Shown here in pieces: positions 37,662 through 51,400 of a stretch of DNA of 64,000 nt. The position numbers were made by a program, and so were the translations under genes. The notes below the pieces were generated by a model. That model made no database searches and was not told the origin of the DNA. It saw only the letters and a program-made list of their open reading frames with translations. Origin of the DNA: Metabacillus sp. FJAT-52054 (GTDB lineage: Bacteria > Bacillota > Bacilli > Bacillales > Bacillaceae); the NCBI RefSeq assembly GCF_037201815.1, contig NZ_CP147407.1:372001-436000 (forward strand), written 5' to 3'. Positions within the stretch are counted from its first letter, which is position 1. Each line of letters begins with the position of its first letter.

Positions 37662-38348
37662 ATGTACGATGTAAAAGAATGGCGCCACGCGTTTAAGCTA
37701 GACCCGGACAAGCTGATTACGGATGAAGACCTGGAGCAGGTTTGTGAATCGGGGACAGATGCGATTATTATTGGCGGAAGCGATCATATAAACGAAGAGG
37801 ATATTTTAAATTTAATGGCCCGTGTTAGACGGTACCTGGTACCATGTGTTTTGGAGGTTTCGAACCTGGAAGCCATTGTTCCCGGATTTGATCTTTATTT
37901 TATCCCGACGGTTTTCAACAGCCGCGATCCAAAGTGGATTGTCGGGCTTCATAAAAATGCGCTAAAAGAATTCGGGGAATTGATGGACTGGGATGAAACG
38001 CTTGTGGAAGGCTACTGCATCTTAAATGAAGACTGCAAGGCCGCTAAACTGACGGATGCCGATACTACCATTGAGCTTGAGGATGTAAAAGCCTACGCCC
38101 GGATGGCGGAAAATATGTTCCATCTGCCGATATTCTATTTGGAATACAGCGGTACATATGGAGATCCTTATATTGTGGAAGAAGTGAAATCCGTTTTGAA
38201 CAGCACGAAGCTGTTTTACGGAGGAGGCATCACGACTCCTGAGAAAGCAGCGGAAATGGCTGAATTCGCGGATACGGTCATTGTCGGGAATGTCATTTAC
38301 GATGATTTAAAGGCAGCTCTAAAAACCGTTGGTGCAGTGAAAAGCTGA
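37662..38348 (+). CDS. pcrB: Heptaprenylglyceryl phosphate synthase
   Basis: 228 aa, the same length as B. subtilis PcrB. TIM-barrel prenyltransferase that attaches a C35 chain to glycerol-1-phosphate, first step to an archaeal-type ether lipid in Bacillales. Motifs: [19 protein letters not shown]-like [24 protein letters not shown] and [13 protein letters not shown]. The second of two adjacent ATGs is chosen (MYDVKEW), 8 nt after AGGGAGG and matching the known N-terminus. Often grouped with pcrA and ligA, as here. Confidence 0.94.
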   Translation: MYDVKEWRHAFKLDPDKLITDEDLEQVCESGTDAIIIGGSDHINEEDILNLMARVRRYLVPCVLEVSNLEAIVPGFDLYFIPTVFNSRDPKWIVGLHKNALKEFGELMDWDETLVEGYCILNEDCKAAKLTDADTTIELEDVKAYARMAENMFHLPIFYLEYSGTYGDPYIVEEVKSVLNSTKLFYGGGITTPEKAAEMAEFADTVIVGNVIYDDLKAALKTVGAVKS

Positions 38349-38415
38349 TTGCAAAAACAAGTGGATAGAATTAAAATAAAAGTAAGAACAAACGTTTGGT
38401 TAGGCGGTGGAAATA

Positions 38416-40635
38416 GTGGATTTTATAGCACAGCAGTTATTAAACGGATTAAATGAAGAGCAGGGGAAGGCCGTAAAAGCTACTGATGGGCCTCTTTTAA
38501 TTATGGCTGGAGCGGGAAGCGGAAAAACCAGAGTGCTTACTCATCGGATTGCTTATTTAATGGCAGAAAAACGAGTGGCTCCCTGGAACATTCTTGCTTT
38601 GACCTTCACAAATAAAGCAGCAAGAGAGATGAAAGAGCGGATTGGACGCCTTCTTGGACCAGGAGCCGATGATATTTGGATTTCAACGTTCCACTCCATG
38701 TGTGTCCGTATTTTACGAAGGGACATCGATCGGATCGGAGTGAACCGGAATTTTTCCATCCTCGATTCAGCCGATCAGCTGTCCGTCGTAAAGTCCATCC
38801 TTAAGGAACGGAACCTTGATCCGAAGAAATATGATCCCCGTGCCATTTTAGGCTCGATCAGTTCGGCAAAAAATGAATTGATTGATGCGGAAGAATACGC
38901 CAAGTCCTCAACTGGCGGTATGTTCGAGCAAATCGTCAGCGATATTTACACCGATTATCAGAGAAAGCTGCTGAAAAACCAGTCGCTGGACTTTGATGAC
39001 TTGATCATGACGACCATCCGCTTATTCGAAAGAGTTCCTGAGGTCCTTGAATTCTATCAGCGCAAGTTTCAATATATTCACGTGGATGAGTATCAGGATA
39101 CAAACAGAGCACAGTATCTGCTTGTCAAAATGATGGCCTCCCGTTTCCGTAACCTGTGTGTGGTAGGGGATTCGGATCAGTCCATTTACGCATGGCGCGG
39201 AGCGGATATTTCCAACATTCTCTCCTTTGAAAAGGATTATCCGAATGCAGAAGTGATCATGCTTGAGCAAAACTACCGCTCAACACAAAGAATTTTGAAT
39301 GCAGCGAATCAGGTCATTCAGAATAACTCCAACCGCAAGCCGAAAAATCTTTGGACGGAAAATGCTGAAGGAGCGAAGCTGAGCTACTATCGCGCAGACT
39401 CTGAATCAGCAGAAGGCCAATTCGTAGCAGGGAAAATTAAGGAGCTGTACGATCAGGGGAAAAGGAAGTTTTCAGATTGTGCGATCCTTTACCGCACCAA
39501 TGCCCAATCACGGGTAATGGAGGAAATCCTGATCAAGTCGAGCATTCAGTATCAAATCGTCGGGGGAATCAAGTTCTATGACAGGAAAGAGATCAAGGAT
39601 TTGCTCGCCTACCTACGGATGATTGCGAATCCGGATGATGACATCAGCTTTGCCAGAATCGTTAATGTGCCGAAGCGGGGAATTGGAGCGACTTCAATCG
39701 ACCGTGTGGCAGGCTATGCGGCAGAGAATGATCTTTCCATGTACCAGGCCATTCACGAGGTAGACTTCATTGGATTGCCGGCAAAGGCGACGAACGCACT
39801 GATTGAATTTCGTGATTTAATCCGCAACCTCACCGGTATGCAGGATTATTTATCCGTCACAGAATTAACGGAAGAAATTCTTGAGAGATCCGGCTACAGA
39901 GAAATGCTGAAATTGGAGAAGAGCATCGAAGCACAAAGCCGCCTTGAGAATATCGACGAGTTCCTGTCGGTTACGCAAAACTTTGAAAAAAACAACGAAG
40001 ATAAAACCCTCGTTTCCTTCCTGACGGATCTCGCGCTCATTGCCGATATCGACTCGCTTAGTGAAGAAGAACAGGAAAAACAGGATGCGGTCGTTCTTAT
40101 GACGCTCCACTCGGCAAAAGGACTGGAATTCCCTGTCGTTTTCCTAATGGGAATGGAGGAGGGAGTATTCCCTCACAGCCGTTCTCTCATGGAAGAAGGA
40201 GAGATGGAAGAAGAGCGCAGACTTGCATATGTAGGGATTACAAGGGCTGAAGAAGAGCTGTATTTAACCAATGCCCAGATGAGGACGCTTTTTGGCCGGA
40301 CCAATATGAATCCCGAATCCCGGTTCATTGCTGAAATACCTGAGGAATTATTGGAAAACCTAAATGAGAGTAAAAAAACGATGACCACCCCGTTCGGCAA
40401 TACGAAGCGGGACCGCCAGCGCATGGCCCAGGTCCAACGTCCGGTAAAAGCTTCAACCGGCGGAGAAGGATTTGACTGGGGTGTTGGCGATAAAGCCGAG
40501 CATAAAAAATGGGGTGTCGGAACCGTTGTCAGTGTGAAGGGCGAGGGTGACAGCAAGGAACTCGATATCGCCTTCCCAAGTCCGGTAGGCATTAAGAGGC
40601 TTCTTGCAGCATTTGCTCCCATAAAAAAAATGTAA
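38416..40635 (+). CDS. pcrA: ATP-dependent DNA helicase PcrA
   Basis: 739 aa SF1A (UvrD/Rep-type) 3'-5' helicase, essential in B. subtilis for repair, plasmid rolling-circle replication and resolving replication-transcription conflicts. Motifs: Walker A AGAGSGKT near residue 32, [22 protein letters not shown] (motif II), [14 protein letters not shown] (III), QNYRST (IV) and the late [14 protein letters not shown] and [12 protein letters not shown]. The C-terminal Tudor-like segment ends [12 protein letters not shown]. The GTG at 38416 (MDFIAQQLL) is preferred over an earlier GTG because GGCGGTGG lies 5 nt before it and the length equals the B. subtilis protein. Confidence 0.97.
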   Translation: MDFIAQQLLNGLNEEQGKAVKATDGPLLIMAGAGSGKTRVLTHRIAYLMAEKRVAPWNILALTFTNKAAREMKERIGRLLGPGADDIWISTFHSMCVRILRRDIDRIGVNRNFSILDSADQLSVVKSILKERNLDPKKYDPRAILGSISSAKNELIDAEEYAKSSTGGMFEQIVSDIYTDYQRKLLKNQSLDFDDLIMTTIRLFERVPEVLEFYQRKFQYIHVDEYQDTNRAQYLLVKMMASRFRNLCVVGDSDQSIYAWRGADISNILSFEKDYPNAEVIMLEQNYRSTQRILNAANQVIQNNSNRKPKNLWTENAEGAKLSYYRADSESAEGQFVAGKIKELYDQGKRKFSDCAILYRTNAQSRVMEEILIKSSIQYQIVGGIKFYDRKEIKDLLAYLRMIANPDDDISFARIVNVPKRGIGATSIDRVAGYAAENDLSMYQAIHEVDFIGLPAKATNALIEFRDLIRNLTGMQDYLSVTELTEEILERSGYREMLKLEKSIEAQSRLENIDEFLSVTQNFEKNNEDKTLVSFLTDLALIADIDSLSEEEQEKQDAVVLMTLHSAKGLEFPVVFLMGMEEGVFPHSRSLMEEGEMEEERRLAYVGITRAEEELYLTNAQMRTLFGRTNMNPESRFIAEIPEELLENLNESKKTMTTPFGNTKRDRQRMAQVQRPVKASTGGEGFDWGVGDKAEHKKWGVGTVVSVKGEGDSKELDIAFPSPVGIKRLLAAFAPIKKM

Positions 40636-40654
40636 TGATCACGGATAGCTTTAG

Positions 40655-42679
<2,025 letters not shown>

Positions 42680-42698
42680 AGCAGGGAGTGGGCATTCT

Positions 42699-43871
42699 TT
42701 GAAAAAATGGATCGTCATCCTGGCGGCCTGCAGCATGCTATTAAGTGCATGCGCACCAAGCTTCGGAGATGACAATGAAGTCGTTCAGGAAACAAACAAC
42801 GAAAAGCAGAAGGCGATTATTCCGAAAAGCACCATCTCTGACGCTGACTACAGCGTTGTCCTCCCCTTCAAAACGGGAGCAGCAAGAGGCCTTACGGCTG
42901 AAAACCTGAACACAAGACTTGACCTTGACCAGTTCGAAACAGGCTTAATGGACCTCGCTCAAGAGCCATTTCCATCGAAAAACAACTATTATTATCAAGA
43001 AGGCCAATATCTGAAAGAAGATCAGGTACGCGGCTGGCTAAGGTATAAGTACGAAGGAAAAGCACTCGAAACAAAAGAAAAAGAAGCTAAAGACAGCAAA
43101 CAGGAATTCAGCAACGCCGGGCTCAATCCGGTCATATCCGACCTTGAAGCAACAGACACTCCAAAATATCTGGCAAGTGTCCTTGAACAAAACTATTTCA
43201 AGAGGGTAGACGACAAAACGATCGAGCTTGGCGGTGTCATGATCGGGATTGCCTTAAACTCCGTTCATTATTATAAGCAGGATGATATTGCAAAAGAATC
43301 CAAACTGGACAGCTCCACCATCCGCAAGGAAGGCGAAAAAATTGCCGCTCAAATTGTAAAGCAAACACGCCAAAACAAAGAACTGGCAGATGTCCCGATA
43401 ACAGTAGCGCTGTATGTCCAGCAGCCGAAATCCTCAATCGTGCCAGGAGAATTTATCGCGAAAAGCGAAGCAAAACCGGGAAGCAGCAACCTGGAAGGCT
43501 GGAAGGATATCAACGAAAGCTATCAATTCTTCCCATCACCGGAAGCCAAATCAGAAAAACCGGAAGACGCGGATACATTTGAACGCTTCAAAGAAGAAAT
43601 CGGCGATTATTTCCCTAACTACACGGGCGTAATCGGAAAAGCCCATTATAAAGACGATGAACTGAAGGAACTGAAAATCGAAATTCCCATGCAGTTTTAC
43701 GGAAAGGCAGAGGTTATCGGCCTCACCCAATTCGTCATCGAAAAAATCAACCAGTACTTCCCGCAGGACTATATTGACCTGGAAATCAACATCACCTCCA
43801 CCGGCGGACAGGAAGCTCTTATCACCCGCAAAGCAGGGGATAAGAAACCTGTTACGCATATATTTAAATAA
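42699..43871 (+). CDS. camS: CamS-family sex-pheromone-like lipoprotein
   Basis: 390 aa, homologue of B. subtilis YerH. The N-terminus MKKWIVILAACSMLLSACAP is a lipoprotein signal with lipobox LSAC (modified Cys at 18), so the mature protein is anchored outside the membrane. Later family segments include LGGVMIGIALNSVHYYK and MQFYGKAEVIGLTQF. In staphylococci and enterococci the processed signal peptide of this family yields a sex-pheromone peptide; in Bacillus no such role is established. TTG start behind GCAGGGAGTGGG. Cotranscribed with ligA by spacing. Confidence 0.9.
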   Translation: MKKWIVILAACSMLLSACAPSFGDDNEVVQETNNEKQKAIIPKSTISDADYSVVLPFKTGAARGLTAENLNTRLDLDQFETGLMDLAQEPFPSKNNYYYQEGQYLKEDQVRGWLRYKYEGKALETKEKEAKDSKQEFSNAGLNPVISDLEATDTPKYLASVLEQNYFKRVDDKTIELGGVMIGIALNSVHYYKQDDIAKESKLDSSTIRKEGEKIAAQIVKQTRQNKELADVPITVALYVQQPKSSIVPGEFIAKSEAKPGSSNLEGWKDINESYQFFPSPEAKSEKPEDADTFERFKEEIGDYFPNYTGVIGKAHYKDDELKELKIEIPMQFYGKAEVIGLTQFVIEKINQYFPQDYIDLEINITSTGGQEALITRKAGDKKPVTHIFK

Positions 43872-43879
43872 TGTTTTTG

Positions 43880-43911
43880 AGACTGTCTGAATGATGCGGG
43901 CAGTCTTTTTC
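43880..43911 (+). terminator. Terminator after camS
   Basis: AGACTG and CAGTCT form the stem, followed by TTTTT; it ends the pcrB-pcrA-ligA-camS group. Confidence 0.75.
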
Positions 43912-43939
43912 TGTGCGGTGGGGGGGCGGTTGTGGCGAA

Positions 43940-44212
43940 TATTCGTGTGACTGGTGCAGCTGAGCGCTGGGTGGAGACCTGTGCGCAATTGAGTACGCCG
44001 GTGGACCAGTGGACCTGTGCGCGCCTGACCCGCACTCTGCTAAAGCATGAAAGCTCCGGCACCGTGCCAGTCCCGCTGTTCTCTGCCAGATTAAAGCTCT
44101 GGCACCTGTGCGATTAACACCTTTTTATAGAAGGGATTGCAGACATTAGTCTTTGTCCCCCGATGCTTTAAAGGATAGCGGGTCAGGCGCCGCGTTTACA
44201 TTTCTGTTCGTT
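43940..44212. repeat. GC-rich interspersed palindromic element, copy 2
   Basis: Contains AAAGCTCCGGCACC, GTGCCAGTCCCGCTG, AAGCTCTGGCACC, CTTTGTCCCCC and AGCGGGTCAGGCGC, boxes shared with the elements at 34700 and 52940. GC content is clearly above that of the flanking genes. Non-coding. Confidence 0.75.
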
Positions 44213-44455
44213 CGGCCGCTTCGCCGTCTCACAGCGCTTGGTGAGCTCCCTCTCGAACTTGGTCTGTGTCTAGCTCCGGCGGCTAGCCCTTCGGCCGCTT
44301 CGCTTCTTCGGTCGAGGGCCCGCAGGATGCGGGTCAGTTCTGCGTTGCGACAGGACGTCGCGCCTTTAGCAGAACATCTTTACTAGGAGCGCCTCTCGGT
44401 CAGAAGCTCCACCGTCTCTCAGCGCTGGGCAAGCGCCCTCCGCTTTTCTTAGTAA
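44213..44455. repeat. Bacillaceae-type GC-rich interspersed repeat
   Basis: Includes GTCTAGCTCCGGCGGCTAGC, TTCGGCCGCTTCGCTTCTTC and GCGCTGGGCAAGCGCCC. From memory these resemble an intergenic repeat common in Bacillaceae genomes, with a GTCTAGCTCCAGCGCCTAGC core. A nested hairpin (TTCTGC ... GCGAC / GTCGC ... GCAGAA) lies at 44337-44374. Together with the preceding element it fills the gap before rocA. Confidence 0.7.
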
Positions 44456-44484
44456 AATAAAATTTGTAACAATCATTTCTATGT

Positions 44485-44513
44485 TTGAATGGTTGGGAAT
44501 AATCAGTTAAGAT
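44485..44513 (+). promoter_or_regulatory. Candidate promoter of rocA
   Basis: TTGAAT at 44485-44490, a 17-nt spacer and TAAGAT at 44508-44513, 40 nt upstream of the rocA start. Confidence 0.6.
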
Positions 44514-44553
44514 AGATTTGTAACCGTTTTATTTTAAAAGGAGGCGTATTTTA

Positions 44554-46101
44554 ATGGTAGTACCTTACAAGCATGAGCCGTTTACGGATTTTTCGGTAGA
44601 TTCTAATAAGCAGGATTTTGAGAAAGGATTGGCAACAGTAGAATCCTATCTTGGGAAAGATTACGATTTGATTGTAGGTGGAGAGAGAATTTCCACTGAA
44701 GATAAAATTGTTTCTATTAATCCGGCAAATAAAGAAGAGGTAATCGGACGCGTTTCTAAAGCAACTCGCGAGATTGCGGAAAAAGCGATGCAGGTTGCTG
44801 ATGAGACGTTCAATACATGGCGCAAGACGAAGCCAGAGGTTCGCGCAGATATTCTTTTCCGTGCTGCAGCCATTGTACGCCGCCGCAAGCATGAGTTCTC
44901 TGCCTTGCTTCTTAAAGAAGCTGGTAAACCATGGAATGAAGCAGATGCAGATACGGCAGAAGCCATTGATTTCATGGAGTACTATGCGCGTCAAATGCTG
45001 AAGCTGAAAGACGGACAGCCGGTTGAGAGCCGTCAAGGCGAATACAACCGCTACAGCTATATTCCGCTTGGAGTAGGTTTGGTCATTTCTCCTTGGAACT
45101 TCGCATTTGCGATCATGGCTGGAACGACAGTTGCTGCACTTGTAGCAGGAAACACAGTTCTATTAAAACCAGCTTCCACGACGCCGGTTGTGGCAGCGAA
45201 ATTCATAGAAGTTTTAGAAGAAGCAGGCCTTCCGAAGGGCGTTGTCAACTATATTCCTGGAAGCGGTGCAGAGGTTGGAGACTATTTGGTTGACCACCCG
45301 CGCACTCGTTTCATTTCCTTCACAGGTTCCCGCGATGTAGGCTTGCGCATTTATGAGCGCGCATCCAAATTGAGCGAAGGCCAAATTTGGCTGAAGCGTG
45401 TAATCGCTGAAATGGGCGGTAAGGATACGATTGTAGTAGATAAAGAGGCAGATCTTGAGCTTGCTGCACAATCGATTGTAAAATCTGCTTTCGGATTCTC
45501 CGGTCAAAAGTGCTCCGCTTGTTCCCGTGCGGTGATCGTAGAAGATGTATACGATCAAGTTGTAGATCGTGTGATTGAGCTGACAAAAGAGTTAACGGTT
45601 GGCGATACGACTGACGGTTCTATTTTCATGGGTCCGGTTATCGACCAGGCTGCTTTTGATAAAATTATGGAATATGTTGAAATTGGACGCAGCGAAGGAC
45701 GTCTTCTGGCAGGTGGAGAAGGGGACAGCTCAAAAGGCTACTTTATCCAGCCGACTGTTGTGGCAGACGTTGATCCAAAAGCCCGTGTTATGCAGGAAGA
45801 AATCTTTGGACCATTTGTTGCCATTGCCAAAGCGAAGGATTTCAATGAAGCGATTGAAATTGCCAACAACACAGAGTATGGTCTGACTGGTGCTGTTATT
45901 ACAAACAACCGTGATCACATCGAGCAGGCGAGAGAAGATTTCCACGTCGGAAACCTTTACTTCAACCGCGGATGTACAGGTGCCATTGTAGGTTATCAGC
46001 CATTCGGAGGATTCAATATGTCCGGAACCGACTCAAAAGCAGGCGGACCTGACTATTTAGTTCTTCATATGCAAGCGAAAACGACTTCTGAAACGCTTTA
46101 A
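44554..46101 (+). CDS. rocA: 1-pyrroline-5-carboxylate dehydrogenase
   Basis: 515 aa, NAD-dependent aldehyde dehydrogenase oxidising P5C to glutamate, the last step of proline and arginine use. Family segments: [30 protein letters not shown], the catalytic Glu in [13 protein letters not shown] (near residue 286) and the catalytic Cys in [15 protein letters not shown] (near residue 320). The length equals B. subtilis RocA. TAAAAGGAGGCG precedes the ATG. It is convergent with a proline-type Na+ symporter, which supports proline as substrate source; no proline dehydrogenase gene lies in the window. Confidence 0.95.
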   Translation: MVVPYKHEPFTDFSVDSNKQDFEKGLATVESYLGKDYDLIVGGERISTEDKIVSINPANKEEVIGRVSKATREIAEKAMQVADETFNTWRKTKPEVRADILFRAAAIVRRRKHEFSALLLKEAGKPWNEADADTAEAIDFMEYYARQMLKLKDGQPVESRQGEYNRYSYIPLGVGLVISPWNFAFAIMAGTTVAALVAGNTVLLKPASTTPVVAAKFIEVLEEAGLPKGVVNYIPGSGAEVGDYLVDHPRTRFISFTGSRDVGLRIYERASKLSEGQIWLKRVIAEMGGKDTIVVDKEADLELAAQSIVKSAFGFSGQKCSACSRAVIVEDVYDQVVDRVIELTKELTVGDTTDGSIFMGPVIDQAAFDKIMEYVEIGRSEGRLLAGGEGDSSKGYFIQPTVVADVDPKARVMQEEIFGPFVAIAKAKDFNEAIEIANNTEYGLTGAVITNNRDHIEQAREDFHVGNLYFNRGCTGAIVGYQPFGGFNMSGTDSKAGGPDYLVLHMQAKTTSETL

Positions 46102-46112
46102 TAGAATAAGAG

Positions 46113-46147
46113 AAAAGCCCGCTGAGTTCGCTCAGCGGGCTTTTTTA
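46113..46147 (+). terminator. Terminator of rocA
   Basis: A perfect stem AAAAGCCCGCTGAG / CTCAGCGGGCTTTT with a TTCG loop, followed by TTTT. A second hairpin for the opposite strand lies right behind it. Confidence 0.93.
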
Positions 46148-46153
46148 CACGCG

Positions 46154-46190
46154 AAAAAAGCCATTCAACCCTTAAGGTGAATGGCTTTTC
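46154..46190 (-). terminator. Terminator of the symporter gene
   Basis: On the minus strand AAAAGCCATTCA pairs with TGAATGGCTTTT and a TTTTTT run follows. It sits back to back with the rocA terminator. Confidence 0.9.
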
Positions 46191-46208
46191 CCTATTTTAA
46201 ACAAACGT

Positions 46209-47690
46209 TTATTTGGTTTCTTTGGCCAAAACGGTTTCCATCTCTTTGAAGCCATCTACCACTTCTTTAGAAGGCTCTGCCGTCATTTTGCTTACCACAA
46301 TAACAGCAAGCAGACTGAGGAAGAATCCTGGAATCATTTCGTATAAGAAATCCGTCAGACCAGGAATGGTCAGCCAAATCAGTACAGTGACTGCACCCGT
46401 AATCATGCCGGCAAGTGCGCCCCATTTCGTCATGCGTTTCCAGTAAAGACTAAGCAGGATTGCAGGTCCGAATGCGGAACCGAATCCAGCCCAAGCATTT
46501 CCAACCAAATCAAGGATTGTTCCGCTTGGCTTAAGAGAAAGCAGGATTGAAATGATCGCTACAACGAGCACAGCCAGTCTTCCGACCATAACCAGCTCTT
46601 TATCTGAAGCATTGCGCTTAAAGAAGGTTTTATAGAAATCCTCTGTCAGAGCACTTGATGTAACAAGCAGCTGGGAGGAGATCGTACTCATAATCGCCGC
46701 GAGAATTGCAGATAGCAAGAATCCTGTAATAAGCGGATGGAAAAGAACATCTGCAAATTTGATAAAGATTGTTTCCGGGTTCCCTAAGTCAATTTGATTG
46801 GCTTTTACATAAGCAATACCGACAAGTCCAGTCATCAAGGCACCCACAATAGAAACAATCATCCAGCTCATCCCGATGCGGCGGGCCGGCTTTAATTCTT
46901 TAATGGAGTTGATTGCCATAAAGCGGACGATAATATGAGGTTGACCGAAATAGCCTAATCCCCATGCAAGAAATCCGATGATTCCCAGAACAGTCGTACC
47001 GCGGAATACATCAAACAGCTTAGGATCAATTGCCTTAACTTGATCGACCGTAGTACCTAAACCGCCTAAATCAATCAGGGCAACAACAGGTACTAAGATC
47101 AGGGCTAGAAACATGATGATTCCTTGTACAAAATCCGTCAAACTGACTGCAAGGAATCCGCCAAATAGAGTATAGGCGATTACGACACCTGCTGTAATCA
47201 GAAGTCCGGTCATATAGCTTAACCCAAAGGAGGATTCAAACAGCGTTCCTCCAGAGACCATTCCTGCAGAACAATAAAGCGTAAAGAATATCACGATAAC
47301 AATCCCAGAAAAAAGGCGAAGCATTTTGGATTTGTCGTGAAAACGATTTTCGAAGTAATCCGGAATTGTAATTGAGTTATTCGCTACAATGGTATAAGTT
47401 CTAAGTCTTGGAGCAAGTATTAAGTAGTTTGCATAAGCTCCCAGCGTTAATCCGATGGCAATCCACATGGCAGCAAGCCCTGTAGAATACATTTCCCCAG
47501 GCAGTCCCATGAGCATCCATCCGCTCATGTCGGAAGCACCTGCAGAAAGTGCGGTAACAGCAGGACCGAGTCCGCGTCCTCCAAGCATATAGCCTTCTAC
47601 GTCACCGGTAGATTGCTTAAACGCATAAAACCCGATTCCGAGCATCATAATGAAGTAGAGAGCTAATGATATATAAACTCCAATTTCCAC
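46209..47690 (-). CDS. Sodium/proline symporter (OpuE/PutP type)
   Basis: 493 aa, SSS-family Na+-solute symporter with 13 predicted spans. Features: [38 protein letters not shown] and [20 protein letters not shown]. The GTG start at 47690 (MEIGVYISL) is chosen because AGGAG lies 7 nt upstream and upstream residues are hydrophilic and family-foreign. The length fits OpuE (about 492) slightly better than PutP, and in B. subtilis opuE sits at this place before gatC. Neighbouring rocA instead suggests catabolic PutP use. Osmoprotective versus nutritional role is therefore undecided. Confidence 0.9.
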   Translation of the reverse strand: MEIGVYISLALYFIMMLGIGFYAFKQSTGDVEGYMLGGRGLGPAVTALSAGASDMSGWMLMGLPGEMYSTGLAAMWIAIGLTLGAYANYLILAPRLRTYTIVANNSITIPDYFENRFHDKSKMLRLFSGIVIVIFFTLYCSAGMVSGGTLFESSFGLSYMTGLLITAGVVIAYTLFGGFLAVSLTDFVQGIIMFLALILVPVVALIDLGGLGTTVDQVKAIDPKLFDVFRGTTVLGIIGFLAWGLGYFGQPHIIVRFMAINSIKELKPARRIGMSWMIVSIVGALMTGLVGIAYVKANQIDLGNPETIFIKFADVLFHPLITGFLLSAILAAIMSTISSQLLVTSSALTEDFYKTFFKRNASDKELVMVGRLAVLVVAIISILLSLKPSGTILDLVGNAWAGFGSAFGPAILLSLYWKRMTKWGALAGMITGAVTVLIWLTIPGLTDFLYEMIPGFFLSLLAVIVVSKMTAEPSKEVVDGFKEMETVLAKETK

Positions 47691-48414
47691 AATATCTCTC
47701 CTATTCTCATTTTTTTTGCTACTAACAAACCGCTCAAAACCTTTCACACGGGATGAACCATCCCTCCGCACACGCTTAAAAGCTGTACGTCTCCGCTATG
47801 AGGACAGCGGACATCCATGTTTTGTCGTCATTTCATTTGAGCAAGGAAAGTGATCCTGCTCACCCCGAAAAAGAATACAGCCCTTACCGCCGGCAATTCC
47901 GGCTTACCTTCTGGAAAATTAGCGCAGCTTTGTCATCTGGAGAATCCAGGCAGAGAAGAAAAACAACAATATATGACAAATCAGGGTCTCTTTTTACAGG
48001 AAGGATTGATCAAGAAAGGGATTACGCTGAATCTTAACTGGTGTGAAATGGCGGCGAGCACCGTTCGCAGCTTACGGTTTCTTAACCTATCAAATAAATC
48101 CCCAATATTCAAGCAGTCTAAACGTGTCGGAAATTGGAAGCGGTAGCGGGATGTATAAGTTTCATGGTTATGTAAGCGATTACTCGAATGAATTGAAGTA
48201 AAACTATTCTGAAAATAAAATTTGGCCTATTTTAGGAAAACGCAAGACTGAAAGGACCTGCTTTTTCGACAAACTCTTCAAATGTTATTTAGGGCGATAT
48301 CCTTAATTTTCATCCATTTACAAAAACTTTAAAATAATTCTCATAAAACTACAATTCAAAGTGATACGGTTTGGAGGGAAGCGACTGAAAATAAGGTGAA
48401 ACGGGGAGATGAAG
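47691..48414. other. Intergenic region with a possible gene remnant
   Basis: 724 nt between the divergent symporter and phosphatase genes. It must hold both promoters; none can be assigned firmly. A protein-like plus-strand stretch (about 48045-48201, ending YKFHGYVSDYSNELK) follows an in-frame stop at about 48027-48029. It has no start and no ribosome site and may be a decayed gene end. No repeat or RNA element is recognised. Confidence 0.5.
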
Positions 48415-51400
48415 ATGAGAAAGCCACGCAGGTTATTAACCGTACTTTTTGCATCTGTATTAGCTGCTCAAACGGCTGCCGCAGGAGTGATGCTGCCAGT
48501 TCAAAACGCATCTGCGGAAGAGACGGGCTATTCATTGGGACAAGTCATTGATCAGTGGGAGAAAAAGATTGCACCGGGAATTGAACAGGAATCGGTCACA
48601 ATTGGAAGCAGCCGCGGAAGGCAGGAAGCGTTTGTTATGAACGTGGACTTGGATTCACAAAATCTGGAGATCGACGCGGGTCTCCCAAATGGAAAAGACC
48701 TTGGCATGCAGCCGGTCCGCCAGCAGGCTGCAGCCGTCTCAAAGCCCGGACAGGTTGTAATCGGGGCATTTAACGGAGATTTCTATAACATGTCGAGCGG
48801 AATTCCAAATGGAACTGTTATCCACGATGGCCGCATCCTTAAATCAGGATACAAGGAATCATTCGGGATGAAGAAGGATGGAACGCCGCTCTTCGGTATT
48901 CCAGGGGTTCAATTTAAGCTCCATTCCGACGGAAACATTCAGCATATTGATAATTTAAACGGAACGAGATCAAATAACCTGCTCGTCTTATATTCAGATC
49001 CATTGAAGTCAACCGGGACGAACACAGCCGGAACGGAAGCAGTTTTGACGATTGAGTCCGGGGATGTACATAAACCGGGAAAAATGAAAGCAAAGGTCGA
49101 ATCGGTTATTGAGGGAAAGGGCAATCAGTTGATTGAAGAAGGAAAGCTTGTTCTGTCAGGCCACGGAACCAGTGCTGAAAAGGTAAAAAACCTAAAGCCG
49201 GGTCAGGAAATTGAAATTGAAACACAGATTTCATCTCAATGGCTGGAAGCAGAAGAAGGCTTGAGCGGCAATCATAAGCTCGTTCAAAACGGCCAGAAGG
49301 TCAATTTGGTTTCAGATGACTTTACAAAAGCAGTGGCTCCCCGGACCGCTGTCGGGAAAAAGGCGGACGGAACGATTTTCTTTGTTGTCATTGACGGCCG
49401 CTCACCGGGATATTCAGAGGGAATCACTGTTTTCGAGCTTCGTGACATGATGTTTGAAATGGGCGCTGTAGAAGCATTGAATCTCGATGGCGGCGGATCC
49501 TCCACCTTTGCAGCAAGACAGCCGGGTGAAGATGGTCTGGGCCTCGTCAATCGTCCCTCCGATGGCTTTGAGCGCGCTGTCGCTAACTCATTTCTTATTA
49601 CAACATCTGCTCAGCCGGGAAGCGTGAGCCAGCTTGCGATGCAGCCCGACCACCTGCTCATGCTGAAGGGAAGTACTGAGGATCTTGATGCAAAAGGAAT
49701 GGATGCAAATTTCTTCCCTCAACCAATAAGCGGGGAGGCGGACTGGTCCATCTCTGATTCCGCCCTCGGAACAGTGGATGAAAAAGGACTGTTCACAGCA
49801 GGAAGCAAAGCCGGAAAAGGCATGGTCCTTGCGAATAAAGACGGGGCAAAAGGATCATCGGCCATTACCGTAACGGATAAATTAAGCAGCATCCAGCTTC
49901 CGCAGGATTCCTTAACCGTGAAAAAAGGAGATGAAATCAACCTCGCCCCAAAAGCTATGCTTGACGGGAAAACGGTTGACGCCGATCCATCCCTTTTTGA
50001 ATGGAAGATAGAAGGACAAATCGGAACCGTTGATAAAAATGGAATATTCAAGGCATCAAGCCAAACGGCATCCGGAAAAATTACCGTTCAATACGGAGGG
50101 ATAACCGATACGATGGATATCCAAGTAGGAAAGCTGCCAATCATTCTAGCAGACTTTGAGAAGGATTTTGCGAATTGGACCTATAGCGGAGCCCGCTTCA
50201 ACTCCATTTCCATCAAGCAGACAACCTATCCGGAGCCTGCCAGATTCGGAGAGCACTCCCTTCAGCTCAACTACGATTTTTCAGGAACAACGGGAACTTC
50301 TGGTGCATACGCCCATCCGAAGCAGCCAATCACGATTGAAGATTACCCGGAATCCATTGGAATGTGGGTATATGGCGACGGAAAAAATCACTGGCTTAGA
50401 AGTCAGATGAGAGACGGGAACAACAGCGCGTTCGCACTTGATTTTACAACAAAAATGGACTGGACCGGCTGGAAATACGTCGAAGCAAAAGTACCTGCAG
50501 GAAAGGCCCTTCCTTTAAAAATGGACCTGCCCGTCCGACTCATGGAGACGAGCGATGCCAACAAAAATGCAGGCTCGATCTATGTTGATAACATCCGGGC
50601 TGTATATGGCGAAACAAACGATGATTTAATAAACCCGTCGATCGAATCTATCCAGCCTTCTGATCAAGCAAAGGTAACCGATGCAAAGCCGGTTATATCA
50701 GCCATCGCAAAGGATGAAGACACCGGGATCAACCCGGCTCGCATTACGTTGAATGTAGACGGAAAAGAAGTGAAAGCTCAATTGGATCCTGAATCCGGCA
50801 AAGTTTCCTACCAGCCGGGAAGCCCGATGCTGGACGGATACCATATGGCCAAACTTACCGTTCAGGACAACTTCGGAAACGAAACAACGAAGTCCTGGAC
50901 GTTTGAAACCGAAGCCGGCCAGCCTGGCTTCAAAGCGACTGCCCCTGAATCTGCCTACATCGGCGGAGCTTTCCCTATCAAGCTTCAGGCAAGCAAAGCG
51001 GAGCAGCTGGATACGCTGAAGCTGAAGTTAAAAGCCAATTTAAAAACAGAAGGCAGCTCTGTAAATCTATCTGAATCCATTACCTCCGATATGATTGTAA
51101 AAAACGAGATGACAGAAGACGGTACGATCGAGCTTGAATTAAAAGGATTGAACAAGTTGAAAGGCGATAAAGAAATTGGGATCCTGCCGCTTTCTATCCC
51201 TGCTTCGGCAAAAGGAAAAGCAGCGGTTGACTTCGTTTCGGGATCACTTGGAGAAACCGATCTGTATCTACCGGACATCGAAAAAAATCTGAAAGCCCAT
51301 TTTAATGTCAGCACTGACCGGGCATCTACTGGATTTCCGTCCAAAGTAACAGTCAAGGATGAAAATGGAAAACCTGTTCAGGGAGCAGAAGTAAAGGTAA

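Noticed and set aside
43932..44386. Plus-strand frames in the GC-rich repeats (also 53066-53443)
   Set aside because: They read through palindromic repeat boxes, share only repeat-derived PVPLF-like peptides, and have no ribosome sites.
47690..47771. N-terminal extension of the proline symporter
   Set aside because: The extra 27 residues are charged and unlike the family; the GTG at 47690 has AGGAG 7 nt upstream and gives the expected length.
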